Origin: Streptomyces sp. CHD11
GTDB lineage: Bacteria > Actinomycetota > Actinomycetes > Streptomycetales > Streptomycetaceae
Direction of reading: 5' to 3'
DNA length: 64,000 nucleotides
Assembly (NCBI RefSeq): GCF_018638295.1
Contig: NZ_JABTTS010000026.1
Span: 29,263 to 93,262 of the forward strand
Shown: positions 23,986 to 33,354 of the stretch, piece after piece
Position numbering within the stretch: the first letter of the stretch is position 1
How the letters are laid out: every line of letters starts with the position of its first letter
Position numbers and translations under genes: made by a program
The notes under the pieces: model-generated
Database searches by the model: none
What the model was told of the DNA's origin: nothing
Seen by the model: the letters and a program-made list of their open reading frames with translations, nothing else

Positions 23986-25197
23986 CTAAGTGAAGGCAGG
24001 GCTGGCCGCGGCGAGTGACCCCGTCGCGGTTCCGTCCAGAAGGGTCGAATCGCCCATCTCGCTCAACGCGAGGGCGAGCGCCCCGAGCACCTCCGCACGA
24101 CCCCCAAGTGCCCCGGGGAGAACGGAGAGTTGACGTGCCGCACTGGGGATCGCGTAGCGGCCCACGGACTCCCGGATCGGCCCCAGTACGATCTCGCCGG
24201 CCTCGGCGAGATCGCCACCGAGAACGACCCTGCTCGGGTTCAGCAAGTTGCAGAGATTGGCGACTCCACTGCCGATGTGACGGCCGACGTCGGCGATCAC
24301 GCGACGACAGCCCGGGTCACCGCCCCGCGCCAGTCTGACGACTCCCTCCATCGTCAGATCGGAGCCGTGGCCCGGCTGGAGCAGCGGAAGCACATAGCGC
24401 GCGGCCGTGAACGTCTCCAGACAGCCGCGGTTGCCACAGCGGCACACAGGACCGGATTCGTCGAGTGTAATGTGTCCGATCTCACCCGCGGTGCCACCCG
24501 GCCCGCGATAGATCTTGCCGCTGATCACCAGGCCCGCGCCGACACCGCTCGCCACCTTGATGTAGGCCAGGTCCTGCACACCCCGGCCGCTGCCCCAGAC
24601 CATCTCTCCCAGGGCGCCGAGGTTGGCGTCGTTGTCCACGTGCACCGGCACGCCGAGCCGCCCCCGCAGTTCCTCGGCGGGCCTGGTGCCGGTCCAGCCG
24701 GGCAGGATCGCGGTGGAGCCCAGGGTGCCGGACTCCACGTCGATCGGGCCCGGCACGCCAAGGCCCACCCCCGCGACCTTGGAACGGTCCACGCCCGTCG
24801 CCTCGATCAGCCGGCTGACCAGTTGTTCCGCCCGGTCGAAGCCCTGGGTCGAGGATGCGTCCACATCCAGCGGCTCGGCCTCCTCGGCCAGCACCTGGTG
24901 CGCGAGGTTCCCGACCGCGACCCGTAGGTGGGTGTGCCCGAAATCGACCCCGATCACGATGCCCGCGTCCCCGCTCAGCGAGACCGCGCGGGCCCGGCGG
25001 CCGCCCGAGGAGGTCGGGGTGACCTCCACCGTCCCGCCGTTCTTCAGCTCCCGGACGATATTGGAGACCGTGGCCGCGGACAGACCGGTCGTCCTCGCGA
25101 TCTCGGCCTGGGTGAGGGAACCCGCAAGACGTACTGCCCGGACGACCCGCTCCAGGTTGGCTCGGTGCAGCGACGACTGCGACCCCGGAGTCTCCAC
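23986..25197 (-). CDS. rok7B7: ROK-family transcriptional regulator, Rok7B7-like
   Basis: A 403-residue repressor with an N-terminal winged helix (LTQAEIARTTGLSAATVSNIV, about residues 30-50) and a C-terminal ROK sugar-kinase-like domain. The latter has the zinc motif CRCGNRGC after GEIGHITLDE and the DNDANLGALGE loop. GTG 25197 is preferred over the in-frame TTG at 25248 because GGGAGG lies five bases upstream. In S. coelicolor the regulator beside xylFGH controls xylose use, carbon repression and antibiotic production (from memory). The same role is likely here. Phospho-sugar ligands are not readable from the sequence. Confidence 0.92.
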   Translation of the reverse strand: METPGSQSSLHRANLERVVRAVRLAGSLTQAEIARTTGLSAATVSNIVRELKNGGTVEVTPTSSGGRRARAVSLSGDAGIVIGVDFGHTHLRVAVGNLAHQVLAEEAEPLDVDASSTQGFDRAEQLVSRLIEATGVDRSKVAGVGLGVPGPIDVESGTLGSTAILPGWTGTRPAEELRGRLGVPVHVDNDANLGALGEMVWGSGRGVQDLAYIKVASGVGAGLVISGKIYRGPGGTAGEIGHITLDESGPVCRCGNRGCLETFTAARYVLPLLQPGHGSDLTMEGVVRLARGGDPGCRRVIADVGRHIGSGVANLCNLLNPSRVVLGGDLAEAGEIVLGPIRESVGRYAIPSAARQLSVLPGALGGRAEVLGALALALSEMGDSTLLDGTATGSLAAASPAFT

Positions 25198-25328
25198 GAC
25201 GACCTCCCGCGCGCGGGGGCCGCATCGGTGAGGCCCCTCTCTGTCCAACTAGTGAACCCTAAGATGAGCCGTTCGGGTCGCCTCCCGTCAAGAGGTTGAA
25301 CCGTTTCCGGGGGCATGGACACACACGG

Positions 25329-25360
25329 ACACGCCGCTCCCTGGGCCGGGAGCGGCGTGT
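25329..25360 (-). terminator. Terminator of the ngcEFG operon
   Basis: Perfect 13-base arms (25329-25341 and 25348-25360) around the loop TGGGCC begin 21 bp after the ngcG stop. Confidence 0.88.
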
Positions 25361-25380
25361 GAACGGTGGGTGCCGGAGCG

Positions 25381-26316
25381 TTACTTCAAGGTTGCGGACG
25401 TGAGGCCGACCTGCACCTGCCGCTGGAAGGACAGATAGACCACCAGCATGGGCACCATGGCGATGGTCACGCCGGCGAAGAGCACGGGAAGGTCGGAGGC
25501 GTACCCCTGCTGCTGCTGGAGCTGGATCAGCCCCTGGGTCAGCACATAGCGTTCCGGATCGTCACCGCTCTGCGGCTGCATCAGCACCGTCGGCAGAATG
25601 TACTGGTTCCACTGGCCCAGCGTGTTGAAGATGCCGACGCTCAGCAGACCGGGCTTGGCCATCGGCATCATCACCTGGAAGAACGTCCGGGTGTGCGAGG
25701 CCCCGTCGAGGATCGCCGCCTCGAAGACCGCCGTGGGCAGGGTCCGGAAGAACGCGTGCATGAAGAACACCGTGAACGGCAGCGAGTAGGCCACGTACAC
25801 CAGGGCCAGGCCGTGGTACGTGTTCAGCATGTCCAGCCGTTTGACCATGAAGAACAGTGGCACCAGGGCCAGGAAGACGGGGAACATCGCGCCCGCGACG
25901 AAGAAGTAGTACAGCAGGCGGTTGCCCCGGAACTCGTAGCGGGCCAGTACGTAGGCCGCCATGGAACCGAGCAGCATCGTCAGCGGCACGGAGATGACGA
26001 GCACGATGACGGTGCTGGTGAAGTAGTCGCCGATGCCCTTCTCCCAGGCGCGGGAGAAGACGCCCGGGTCCCAGTTCCGCGGCCAGCCGAAGGCCGATCC
26101 GCCGATCTGCGCGTCGGTCCGGAAGGAGCTGAGCACCAGCCACAGCAGCGGCAGCACGATCAGCACCGCCCACACGGCGAGGAAACCGTGCGAGAAGACG
26201 TTCAGCACGACGCCTTCGCCGCGCTCGTCGCCGGGGCGGACGGTGCCCTTGCTCACCGGCGGCGAGGGCGGGGTGGGGCCCCCGGTGGGGGCGGATTCCT
26301 TGAGAGGTGCGCTCAT
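25381..26316 (-). CDS. ngcG: Sugar ABC transporter permease, NgcG-like
   Basis: A 311-residue MalG-class permease with six hydrophobic segments and the EAA loop AAILDGASHTRTFFQVMMPMAKPG that docks on the shared ATPase. GGAG precedes ATG 26316. It lies 15 bp after ngcF. The operon has no ATPase gene, as is normal for Streptomyces CUT1 systems, which use the common MsiK. The NgcG name depends on synteny and on the DasR-like site in front of ngcE. Confidence 0.85.
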   Translation of the reverse strand: MSAPLKESAPTGGPTPPSPPVSKGTVRPGDERGEGVVLNVFSHGFLAVWAVLIVLPLLWLVLSSFRTDAQIGGSAFGWPRNWDPGVFSRAWEKGIGDYFTSTVIVLVISVPLTMLLGSMAAYVLARYEFRGNRLLYYFFVAGAMFPVFLALVPLFFMVKRLDMLNTYHGLALVYVAYSLPFTVFFMHAFFRTLPTAVFEAAILDGASHTRTFFQVMMPMAKPGLLSVGIFNTLGQWNQYILPTVLMQPQSGDDPERYVLTQGLIQLQQQQGYASDLPVLFAGVTIAMVPMLVVYLSFQRQVQVGLTSATLK

Positions 26317-26331
26317 CGTCGTTGCTCCGCC

Positions 26332-27261
26332 TCAGAACTCGATGCGCTCGCGACGGGTGGCGCGCAGCATGACCACGGACACGATCAGGGTGAGGAGCAG
26401 CATGACCACGCCCATGGCGCAGGCGTAGCCGCTCCGGCCGTACAGCAGGAAGTTGCGCATCATCACGGTCGACATGACCTCGCTGTGGTGGTCGGGGCCA
26501 CCGCCGTAGTCGCCGGCGGTCATGGTGGAGACCAGGATGAACATGTCCATCGCCGCGATGCCGAGGTAGACCCAGGCGGTCTGCACGGAGTCCCACAGCA
26601 GGGGCAGGGTGATGCGGAAGAAGGACTGGGTGCGGCTCGCCCCGTCGATCAGGGCGGCCTCGTAGATGTCACGCGGAATGGACTGCATGGCGGCCGAGAA
26701 GAGCACCAGATAGAAGCCGACGCCGTGCCAGACGACCACCGCCATGAGGGCCCACAGCACGACGTTCGGCTCGTTGAGCCATTCCACGGGATTCTGGCTG
26801 TCGACCAGTCCGAGTTTGATCAGGGCGCCGTTGAGCATTCCGCCGCCGTCGCTGCGGTAGACCGCCCCGAAGAGCACGGCCAGGATGGCCAGCGAAAGGA
26901 CCTGCGGGAAGAAGTAGATGACCCGGTAGTACTTCGATCCGGCGACTCCCGAGACGCCTCCGGAACGTCCGCGTCCGCCCGCGTTCAGCATGAAGGCGAA
27001 GAACAGCGCGAGCAGAATGGTGATCACCGGGATGAACACCAGGAACAGGATGTTGTGCCAGATGGCACCCATGAAGACGTCGTCCTTGAACAACGCCGTG
27101 TAGTTGTCCAGCCCGACGAAGTCGAAGCTCTGCGACTGTCCCTTCCAGTCGGTCAGTGAATAACCGAAGGTCTGGATGTACGGCCAGATCACGAAGATCA
27201 GGTAGAGCGCCACGGGAAAGAGGAGAAATCCCGCGACGAACCGGTGCTGCCCTTTGCGCAT
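26332..27261 (-). CDS. ngcF: Sugar ABC transporter permease, NgcF-like
   Basis: A 309-residue MalF-class permease with six hydrophobic segments and the loop EAALIDGASRTQSFFRITLP. It pairs with the downstream permease and the binding protein encoded before it. The GGG-rich cytoplasmic loop between TM2 and TM3 is unusually Gly/Ser-rich. ATG 27261 starts 76 bp after the ngcE stop. Confidence 0.85.
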   Translation of the reverse strand: MRKGQHRFVAGFLLFPVALYLIFVIWPYIQTFGYSLTDWKGQSQSFDFVGLDNYTALFKDDVFMGAIWHNILFLVFIPVITILLALFFAFMLNAGGRGRSGGVSGVAGSKYYRVIYFFPQVLSLAILAVLFGAVYRSDGGGMLNGALIKLGLVDSQNPVEWLNEPNVVLWALMAVVVWHGVGFYLVLFSAAMQSIPRDIYEAALIDGASRTQSFFRITLPLLWDSVQTAWVYLGIAAMDMFILVSTMTAGDYGGGPDHHSEVMSTVMMRNFLLYGRSGYACAMGVVMLLLTLIVSVVMLRATRRERIEF

Positions 27262-27337
27262 GGCGTTCCTGCCCCTGGGTGTGGCCGCCGCGGGCCGGGA
27301 TTCCTCCGGGCCCGCGGCGGTCGTCGGCCGAGCGAGA

Positions 27338-28795
27338 TCAGTCGCGGCGGTTCTTCTTCGAGGCCGGGTCCTTGGCCTGCTTGTCGACCGCCGCCTGGGC
27401 GCGCTTGAGCCATTCCCTGGGCTGGATACGCTTGGCCATCAGCTCGTTGGACGCGTTCTCGATGGCGGTGCCCATCTCGCTGTACCACTCGGTGTACAGG
27501 AAACGGAACGTGTTGTCGCCGGCCGCCTTGGAGGCCTCGACGGTGGACTGGGTGCCCGGCCGCAGCTGCACGCCCGGGTCGACGCCGTCCTTGAGGATGG
27601 TCAGCGAGTTCGCCTCCTTGGCGAAGATGGTCGACCACTCCTTGGAGAGCATCATCCGCATGAACTCCTTGGCCGCGGGGAGGTTCTTGGCCTTGGACGG
27701 GATGATGAAGGGCTCGCCGGAACCGGCCCGGATCGCCTCGAAGGGCAGCGCGCTGTCCGCGAGCACCGGCATCGGCAGGAACTTCATGTCGAAGTCCTCC
27801 GGTGTCGTCTTGAGCTGTTCGTTCTCGAGCCAGGAGCCGCTGGTGATGAAGGCGGCCTTGTACTGGTTCCAGCGTGTCTGCGACTCGGTGTGGGTCAGGC
27901 CGTTCGTGCCGGGCATCAAGTAGCCCTTCTCGACGACCTCGTAGACGGCCTCGATGGCCTCGGTGGCGGCGTCGGAGCCGACGAACGCCTTGGGATCGAG
28001 GTTGTCGATCGCCTTCATGGCGTCCAGACCGCCCTTCTTGGCGATCAGGTCCATGATGGCGACGTTGATGTAGTACGGGAACTTGCCCTGGTGCGCGAGG
28101 CCGCCGATGCCCTGGGACCTGGCGTCCTTGCAGACGGCGAGGAAGTCGTCCCAGGTCTTGGGCGCCTCCCAGCCCTTCTCCTCGAAGAGCTTGCCGGAGT
28201 ACCACAGACCCCACACCGTGTAGATGTAGTTGAGGGCGACGACCTTGCCCTCCTGCATGCCGGCGTCGAGCGTGCCGGGAATGAGGGTGTCGCGGACCTT
28301 CACGTCCGGGTCGTCGGCCGAGGGGGCGTCCAGCACTTCGGCGAGGTCGAGGAGCTGGCCGTTCTTGTGCAGGACGTCGATCGGGATCTGCTGGGCGCCC
28401 GAGTCGTCGACGATGTCCGGCGGATTGCCGGCGTTGAACCGCGGCTGGAGTTTGCCGGTGATCTCCTGGGTGCCGGTGTGGACGGAGGTGACGCCCCTCT
28501 TCTTCTCGAAGTCGGCCTCCCACGCCTTGGCGTAGTCGTCGCCGTAGCCGCCCTTGAAGATGACGATGTCGAGTTTGCTGCCCTCCTTGACGCCGAACGG
28601 GTTGGATTCGGACGTCTTGCCCTCGTTGTCGCCGGAATTGTCTTCCCCGCCCCCGCTGGCACACGCGGACAGGAAGCTCATCGCGGGTACGGAAACCAGG
28701 CCGAGCGCGGCGGACCGCTTGATCAGTGCGCGGCGTCCCACGCCGGTCGTGCTGTTGTCACCGGTGCCGTTGTTCTCGGCGGAAGTGGATCCCAT
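27338..28795 (-). CDS. ngcE: Amino-sugar-binding lipoprotein, NgcE-like
   Basis: A 485-residue CUT1 solute-binding protein. The leader has a twin-arginine-like GRRALIKRSA followed by a hydrophobic stretch and lipobox LSAC, so it may be a Tat-exported lipoprotein. The mature part reads as SBP_bac_1, with a long N-terminal lobe. ATG 28795 is chosen over the in-frame TTG at 28801 because GAGGAC is well spaced. In S. coelicolor the homologous gene encodes a chitobiose/N-acetylglucosamine binder (from memory). A dre-like DasR site 136 bp upstream supports this. Confidence 0.85.
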   Translation of the reverse strand: MGSTSAENNGTGDNSTTGVGRRALIKRSAALGLVSVPAMSFLSACASGGGEDNSGDNEGKTSESNPFGVKEGSKLDIVIFKGGYGDDYAKAWEADFEKKRGVTSVHTGTQEITGKLQPRFNAGNPPDIVDDSGAQQIPIDVLHKNGQLLDLAEVLDAPSADDPDVKVRDTLIPGTLDAGMQEGKVVALNYIYTVWGLWYSGKLFEEKGWEAPKTWDDFLAVCKDARSQGIGGLAHQGKFPYYINVAIMDLIAKKGGLDAMKAIDNLDPKAFVGSDAATEAIEAVYEVVEKGYLMPGTNGLTHTESQTRWNQYKAAFITSGSWLENEQLKTTPEDFDMKFLPMPVLADSALPFEAIRAGSGEPFIIPSKAKNLPAAKEFMRMMLSKEWSTIFAKEANSLTILKDGVDPGVQLRPGTQSTVEASKAAGDNTFRFLYTEWYSEMGTAIENASNELMAKRIQPREWLKRAQAAVDKQAKDPASKKNRRD

Positions 28796-28930
28796 GCTCA
28801 AGTCCTCGCCTTCTCCAGGACTCAGGCGGTGAACCGGATCCTCCCCGGCACCGCGTTCGGGTCACGCTGGGTCGTGCAGGAAGTACGGCCGTACAGGGTT
28901 CGGGTGCGGTGAAGACGCCCCGGAGTGCCG

Positions 28931-28946
28931 ACAGGTATAGTCCACT
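28931..28946 (-). promoter_or_regulatory. DasR-responsive element (dre-like)
   Basis: ACAGGTATAGTCCACT matches the dre consensus A(C/G)TGGTCTAGACCA(C/G)T at 13 of 16 positions. DasR is the GntR repressor of chitin and N-acetylglucosamine use in streptomycetes. The site fits control of the ngcEFG operon. Confidence 0.6.
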
Positions 28947-29137
28947 TCACGCCGACGGAGCAAGATCGAATGCAAGGTTCCCCTCCGGTCTTTTCCGAGT
29001 TGAGACCTCGCGGAAAGACAAGCCTGCCGGTGCGCTGCCCTGCGGAGAAATCCTTGCCACCTCCCCCGAAGGCCGCATTCAACCCCCTTGACATCACGGG
29101 CGACTTGACCCACTACTGGTCCTTGCGCATCGTGATT

Positions 29138-29149
29138 GACAACGTTGTC
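29138..29149 (+). promoter_or_regulatory. LacI-family-type operator before the GH92 gene
   Basis: GACAACGTTGTC is a perfect 12-bp palindrome centred on CG, the usual shape of LacI-family operators, 24 bp before the start codon. No LacI-type gene is in the window, so the regulator would be encoded elsewhere. Confidence 0.6.
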
Positions 29150-29172
29150 CAGCGCAGGGAAGGTGCTCGCGC

Positions 29173-32100
29173 ATGCAACCAAGGGTTCGGCACAGATGGG
29201 GAACGGCGGTCGTCGCGACGACCGCCTTTGCTTTGGCCGCGGGCTCACAGGGCGTCGCGGTCGCCCTGCCCACGGCGCCGAAGAAGGCCGACCGGGAGTT
29301 CGCTTCGTCCTTCGAGGCCGGCCAGCCGGCTCCGGACTGGCTGAACACCGTGGACACCACCCGGGGCGGCGCCAAGCGCGCCTCGGGCGTGGACGGCGGC
29401 TTCACGTCCGGTATCCCGGGCAATGTCACCCACCGTGTCACGGACGTCCGGGCCAGCGGGGAGAACACCGGCGGCAAGGAGGTGAAGGGGAACCTCTTCG
29501 ACGGTGAGTCCGCCACCAAGTGGCTGACCTTCGCGCCGACCGGCTGGATCGAGTTCGACCTGGACGAGCCGACGGAGATCGTCACGTACGCCCTCACCTC
29601 GGCCAACGACCACGACGAGCGCGACCCCGTGGACTGGACGCTGGAGGGCTCGGCGGACGGCGAGGACTGGCAGACCCTGGACACCCGCTCCGGGGAGTCC
29701 TTCGCGGAGCGGTTCGAGACCAAGACGTACGACCTCGCCGAGCCGGCGAAGTTCCGGCACTGGCGTGTGGAGTTCACCAGGAACAAGGGAGCGGACGACG
29801 CCCTCCAGCTCGCCGAGATCCAGCTGTCCACCGGCATCGCCGACCCCATACCTCAGGACATGCTCTCGCTCGTCGACCGCGGCCCGGCCGGCTCGCCGAC
29901 CGCGAAGGCGGACGCCGGCTTCACCGGCAAGCGCGCCCTCAGGTACGCCGGCCGGCACACCACGGAGGGCCGGGCCTACTCGTACAACAAGGTCTTCGAC
30001 GTCCATGTGAAGGTCGACCGCCGTACGGAGCTGTCCTACAAGATCTTCCCGTCGATGGCGGACCGGGACCTCGACTACGACGCCACGAACGTCTCCGTCG
30101 ACCTGGCCTTCACCGACGGCACCCATCTGAGCGACCTGAGGGCGACGGACCAGCACGGCTTCCCGCTGTCGCCGCGCGGCCAGGGCGACTCCAAGGTCCT
30201 GTACGTCAACCAGTGGAACAGCGTGCGCTCCGCGATCGGCTCGGTGGCCGCCGGCAAGACCGTCGACCGGATCCTGGTCGCCTACGACTCCCCCAAGGGC
30301 CCGGCGAAGTTCCGGGGCTGGCTGGACGACGTGGAGCTGAAGCGGGTGGCGCCCGAGCGGCCGAAGGCCCATCTGTCCGACTACGCGGTGACGACCCGGG
30401 GCACCAACTCCAGCGGCAGCTTCTCGCGCGGCAACACCTTCCCGGCCACGGCCGTGCCGCACGGATTCAACTTCTGGACCCCGGTCACCAACGCCCGCTC
30501 GACGAGCTGGCTGTACGACTACGCGAGCGGCAACAACGACGACAACCTCCCGACCGTCCAGGCCTTCAGCGCGAGCCACGAGCCCAGCCCGTGGATGGGT
30601 GACCGGCAGACCTTCCAGGTGATGCCCTCGGTCGCCTCCGGCACCCCGGACCTCGGACGCGAGGCGCGTGAGCTGGCCTTCCGGCACGAGAACGAGACCG
30701 CGCGGCCGTACTACTACGGGGTGCGGTTCGAGAACGGGCTGAAGGCGGAGATGACGCCGACGGACCACGCCGCGATGATGCGCTTCACCTTCCCCGGTGA
30801 CGACGCGAGCGTACTGTTCGACAACGCCGGCGACGAGAACGTCCCGGAACGCGGCGGTCTGACCCTCGACAAGGACAACGGCACCTTCACCGGCTACTCG
30901 GACGTCAAGTCCGGCGGGTCCACGGGAGCGACCCGGCTGTTCGTGTACGGAAAGTTCGACAGCAGGGTCACCGGCGGGGACTCCAGCGGCCTCAAGGGCC
31001 ACCTGCGCTTCGACGCCGGCCGGGACCGCACGGTGACCCTGCGCCTGGCCACCTCGCTGATCAGCGTCGACCAGGCGAAGGACAACCTGCGCCAGGAGCT
31101 GCCGGAGCGCGCCTCCTTCGAGAAGGTCAAGCGCGACGCGCAGCGCCAGTGGGACCGGATCCTCGGCAAGGTGGAGGTCGAGGGCGCCACCCCGGACCAG
31201 CTGACCACGCTGTACTCCAGCCTGTACCGGCTGTACCTGTACCCGAACTCGGGCCACGAGAAGGTGGACGGGAAGTACCGGTACGCCTCTCCCTTCTCGA
31301 AGGCGGAAGGGCCCGACACCCCGACGCAGACCGGGGCGAAGATCGTCGACGGCAAGGTGTACGTCAACAACGGCTTCTGGGACACCTACCGGACCACCTG
31401 GCCGGCGTACTCCTTCCTGACCCCGTCCAAGGCCGCCGAGCTGGCGGACGGGTTCGTGCAGCACTACAAGGACGGCGGCTGGACCTCCCGCTGGTCCTCC
31501 CCGGGCTACGCGGACCTGATGACCGGCACCTCCTCCGACGTCGCGTTCGCGGACGCCTACGTCAAGGGCGTCGACCTCGACGCGAAGACGGCGTACGACG
31601 CGGCGGTGAAGAACGCCACCGTGGTGCCCCCGTCCTCCGGTGTGGGCCGCAAGGGCATGGCCACCTCGCCGTTCCTCGGCTACACGAGCGTCGAGACGCA
31701 CGAGGGCATGTCGTGGGCGCTGGAGGGCTTCCTCAACGACTACGGCATCGCCAAGATGGGCGAGGCCCTTCACAAGAGGACCGGTGAGAAGCGCTACAAG
31801 GAGGAGGCCGCGTACTTCCTCGACCGCGCCCAGGACTACGTCAACCTCTTCGACTCCGAGGCCGGGTTCTTCCAGGGCCGCGACCTCGAGGGCGACTGGC
31901 GCGTGGAGTCCTCGAAGTACGACCCGCGCATCTGGGGCCACGACTACACCGAGACCAACGGCTGGGGCTACGCCTTCACCGCCCCGCAGGACAGCCTCGG
32001 CCTGGCCAACCTCTACGGCGGCCGCAAGGGCCTCGCGGACAAGCTCGACGAGTACCTGTCCACGCCCGAGACGGCCGCCCCGGAGTTCAAGGGCTCCTAC

Positions 32101-32985
32101 GGCGGGGTCATCCACGAGATGATCGAGGCGCGGGACGTCCGGATGGGCATGTACGGCCACTCCAACCAGGTCGCCCACCACGCCCTGTACATGTACGACG
32201 CGGCCGGGCAGCCCTGGAAGACGCAGTCGAACGTGCGCGAGGTGCTCTCCCGCCTCTACACCGGCAGCGACATCGGCCAGGGCTACCACGGTGACGAGGA
32301 CAACGGCGAGCAGTCGGCCTGGTACCTGTTCTCCTCGCTCGGCTTCTACCCGCTGGTCATGGGCAGCGGCGAGTACGCCATCGGCTCCCCGCTGTTCAAG
32401 AAGATGACCGTGCACCTGGAGAACGGCCGCGATCTGGTCGTCAAGGCGCCGAAGAACAGCGCGAAGAACGTGTACGTGCAGGGGCTGAAGGTCAACGGCA
32501 AGCGCTGGACGTCCACTTCGCTGCCGCACTCGGTGATCGCCCGGGGCGGGGTCCTGGAGTTCGACATGGGCCCGCGTCCGTCGTCGTGGGGCACGGGCAA
32601 GAACGCGGCGCCCGTCTCGATCACCCGGGACGACGAGGTGCCCACGCCTCGCCAGGACGCGCTCGAGGGCGGGGGCGAACTGTTCGACAACACGTCGGAG
32701 ACCGGGGCCACGGTGTCCACCGTGGAGCTTCCCGTCACCGGGGACACCGAGGCGGTGCAGTACACGCTGACGTCCGGGGACCACACCGAGGCGCCGACGG
32801 GCTGGACGCTGCAGGGGTCCGTCGACGGGGAGACATGGACGGACCTGGACCGGCGGACGGACGAGACCTTCCGCTGGGACCGCCAGACCCGCGCCTTCTC
32901 GGTGGACCGACCGAAGGCCTACGGCCACTACCGGCTGGTGCTGACCGGCGAGGCCACGCTGACGGAGGTGGAACTGCTGAGCTGA
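29173..32985 (+). CDS. Secreted GH92 alpha-mannosidase with F5/8-type C domains
   Basis: A 1270-residue exported enzyme. Residues 1 to about 32 are a signal peptide ending in an Ala-rich stretch. A discoidin-like F5/8 type C module covers about 85-220, another concanavalin-like beta region follows, and the GH92 catalytic part runs from about 400 to 1120. The GH92 signatures NGFWDTYRTTWP, HEGMSWALEGFLNDYGIA and GDEDNGEQSAWYLFSSLGFYP are all present. A second F5/8 C-like domain closes the protein (about 1150-1270). GH92 enzymes are calcium-dependent inverting exo-alpha-mannosidases acting on N-glycan or fungal mannan. No cell-wall anchor is seen, so it is probably released. It is single-gene, with a LacI-type operator before and a terminator after. 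Confidence 0.93.
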   Translation: MQPRVRHRWGTAVVATTAFALAAGSQGVAVALPTAPKKADREFASSFEAGQPAPDWLNTVDTTRGGAKRASGVDGGFTSGIPGNVTHRVTDVRASGENTGGKEVKGNLFDGESATKWLTFAPTGWIEFDLDEPTEIVTYALTSANDHDERDPVDWTLEGSADGEDWQTLDTRSGESFAERFETKTYDLAEPAKFRHWRVEFTRNKGADDALQLAEIQLSTGIADPIPQDMLSLVDRGPAGSPTAKADAGFTGKRALRYAGRHTTEGRAYSYNKVFDVHVKVDRRTELSYKIFPSMADRDLDYDATNVSVDLAFTDGTHLSDLRATDQHGFPLSPRGQGDSKVLYVNQWNSVRSAIGSVAAGKTVDRILVAYDSPKGPAKFRGWLDDVELKRVAPERPKAHLSDYAVTTRGTNSSGSFSRGNTFPATAVPHGFNFWTPVTNARSTSWLYDYASGNNDDNLPTVQAFSASHEPSPWMGDRQTFQVMPSVASGTPDLGREARELAFRHENETARPYYYGVRFENGLKAEMTPTDHAAMMRFTFPGDDASVLFDNAGDENVPERGGLTLDKDNGTFTGYSDVKSGGSTGATRLFVYGKFDSRVTGGDSSGLKGHLRFDAGRDRTVTLRLATSLISVDQAKDNLRQELPERASFEKVKRDAQRQWDRILGKVEVEGATPDQLTTLYSSLYRLYLYPNSGHEKVDGKYRYASPFSKAEGPDTPTQTGAKIVDGKVYVNNGFWDTYRTTWPAYSFLTPSKAAELADGFVQHYKDGGWTSRWSSPGYADLMTGTSSDVAFADAYVKGVDLDAKTAYDAAVKNATVVPPSSGVGRKGMATSPFLGYTSVETHEGMSWALEGFLNDYGIAKMGEALHKRTGEKRYKEEAAYFLDRAQDYVNLFDSEAGFFQGRDLEGDWRVESSKYDPRIWGHDYTETNGWGYAFTAPQDSLGLANLYGGRKGLADKLDEYLSTPETAAPEFKGSYGGVIHEMIEARDVRMGMYGHSNQVAHHALYMYDAAGQPWKTQSNVREVLSRLYTGSDIGQGYHGDEDNGEQSAWYLFSSLGFYPLVMGSGEYAIGSPLFKKMTVHLENGRDLVVKAPKNSAKNVYVQGLKVNGKRWTSTSLPHSVIARGGVLEFDMGPRPSSWGTGKNAAPVSITRDDEVPTPRQDALEGGGELFDNTSETGATVSTVELPVTGDTEAVQYTLTSGDHTEAPTGWTLQGSVDGETWTDLDRRTDETFRWDRQTRAFSVDRPKAYGHYRLVLTGEATLTEVELLS

Positions 32986-33007
32986 GCTGAGCCGACCTCC
33001 GCTCACA

Positions 33008-33039
33008 CGGCGGGTCCGGGGCATGCCCCGGACCCGCCG
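33008..33039. terminator. Perfect palindromic terminator after the GH92 gene
   Basis: A 32-bp perfect palindrome (arms 33008-33023 and 33024-33039, core GGGGCATGCCCC) begins 22 bp after the stop. It can act on both strands. Confidence 0.85.
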
Positions 33040-33153
33040 TTCTCGTATGTCTCCCCAGGCCGACAGGTATCTCTCCGGTCCCCCGTACACCAGAATGGGA
33101 GCGGTCCCGGAGCCCTCCGGGAGGCGCCTGCACGCGTGGGAGAGAGGGCGGGA

Positions 33154-33354
33154 ATGACGGACCCCGGGGACTACGACGCGGCCTGGCTGCCCTCCGGCGC
33201 GTTCCGCGCGGCCGGCAGCCGGCGCTCGCCGGTCCGCGCCGCGGGACCGCTCGCGGACACGGTGTACCGGGAACTGGCCGACGCCTGCGAGCGGTTCGGC
33301 GGGCAGGTCGTACGCGGCGGTGACGGGGACGCGGGCTGCCGCACGAGCGGCTGA
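33154..33354 (+). CDS. Short hypothetical frame fused to decayed sequence
   Basis: A 66-residue frame beginning at ATG 33154 behind a purine-rich stretch (GAGAGAGGGCGGG). I do not recognise it. The sequence LADTVYRELADACERFGG looks like a real helix, but the last residues run into the region where an acetyl-xylan-esterase remnant begins in another frame. It may be the 5' end of a gene truncated by the same deletion. Confidence 0.35.
   Translation: MTDPGDYDAAWLPSGAFRAAGSRRSPVRAAGPLADTVYRELADACERFGGQVVRGGDGDAGCRTSG

Larger units (their letters stand above)
28796..29172. other. Divergent regulatory gap between ngcE and the GH92 gene
   Basis: A 377-bp gap with no credible coding frame. It holds a DasR-like site (28931-28946) near the ngcE side and a LacI-type palindrome (29138-29149) near the mannosidase side. 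TTGACA at 29088-29093 and TTGACC at 29105-29110 are possible -35 boxes for the mannosidase, but their -10 partners are poor. Confidence 0.6.
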
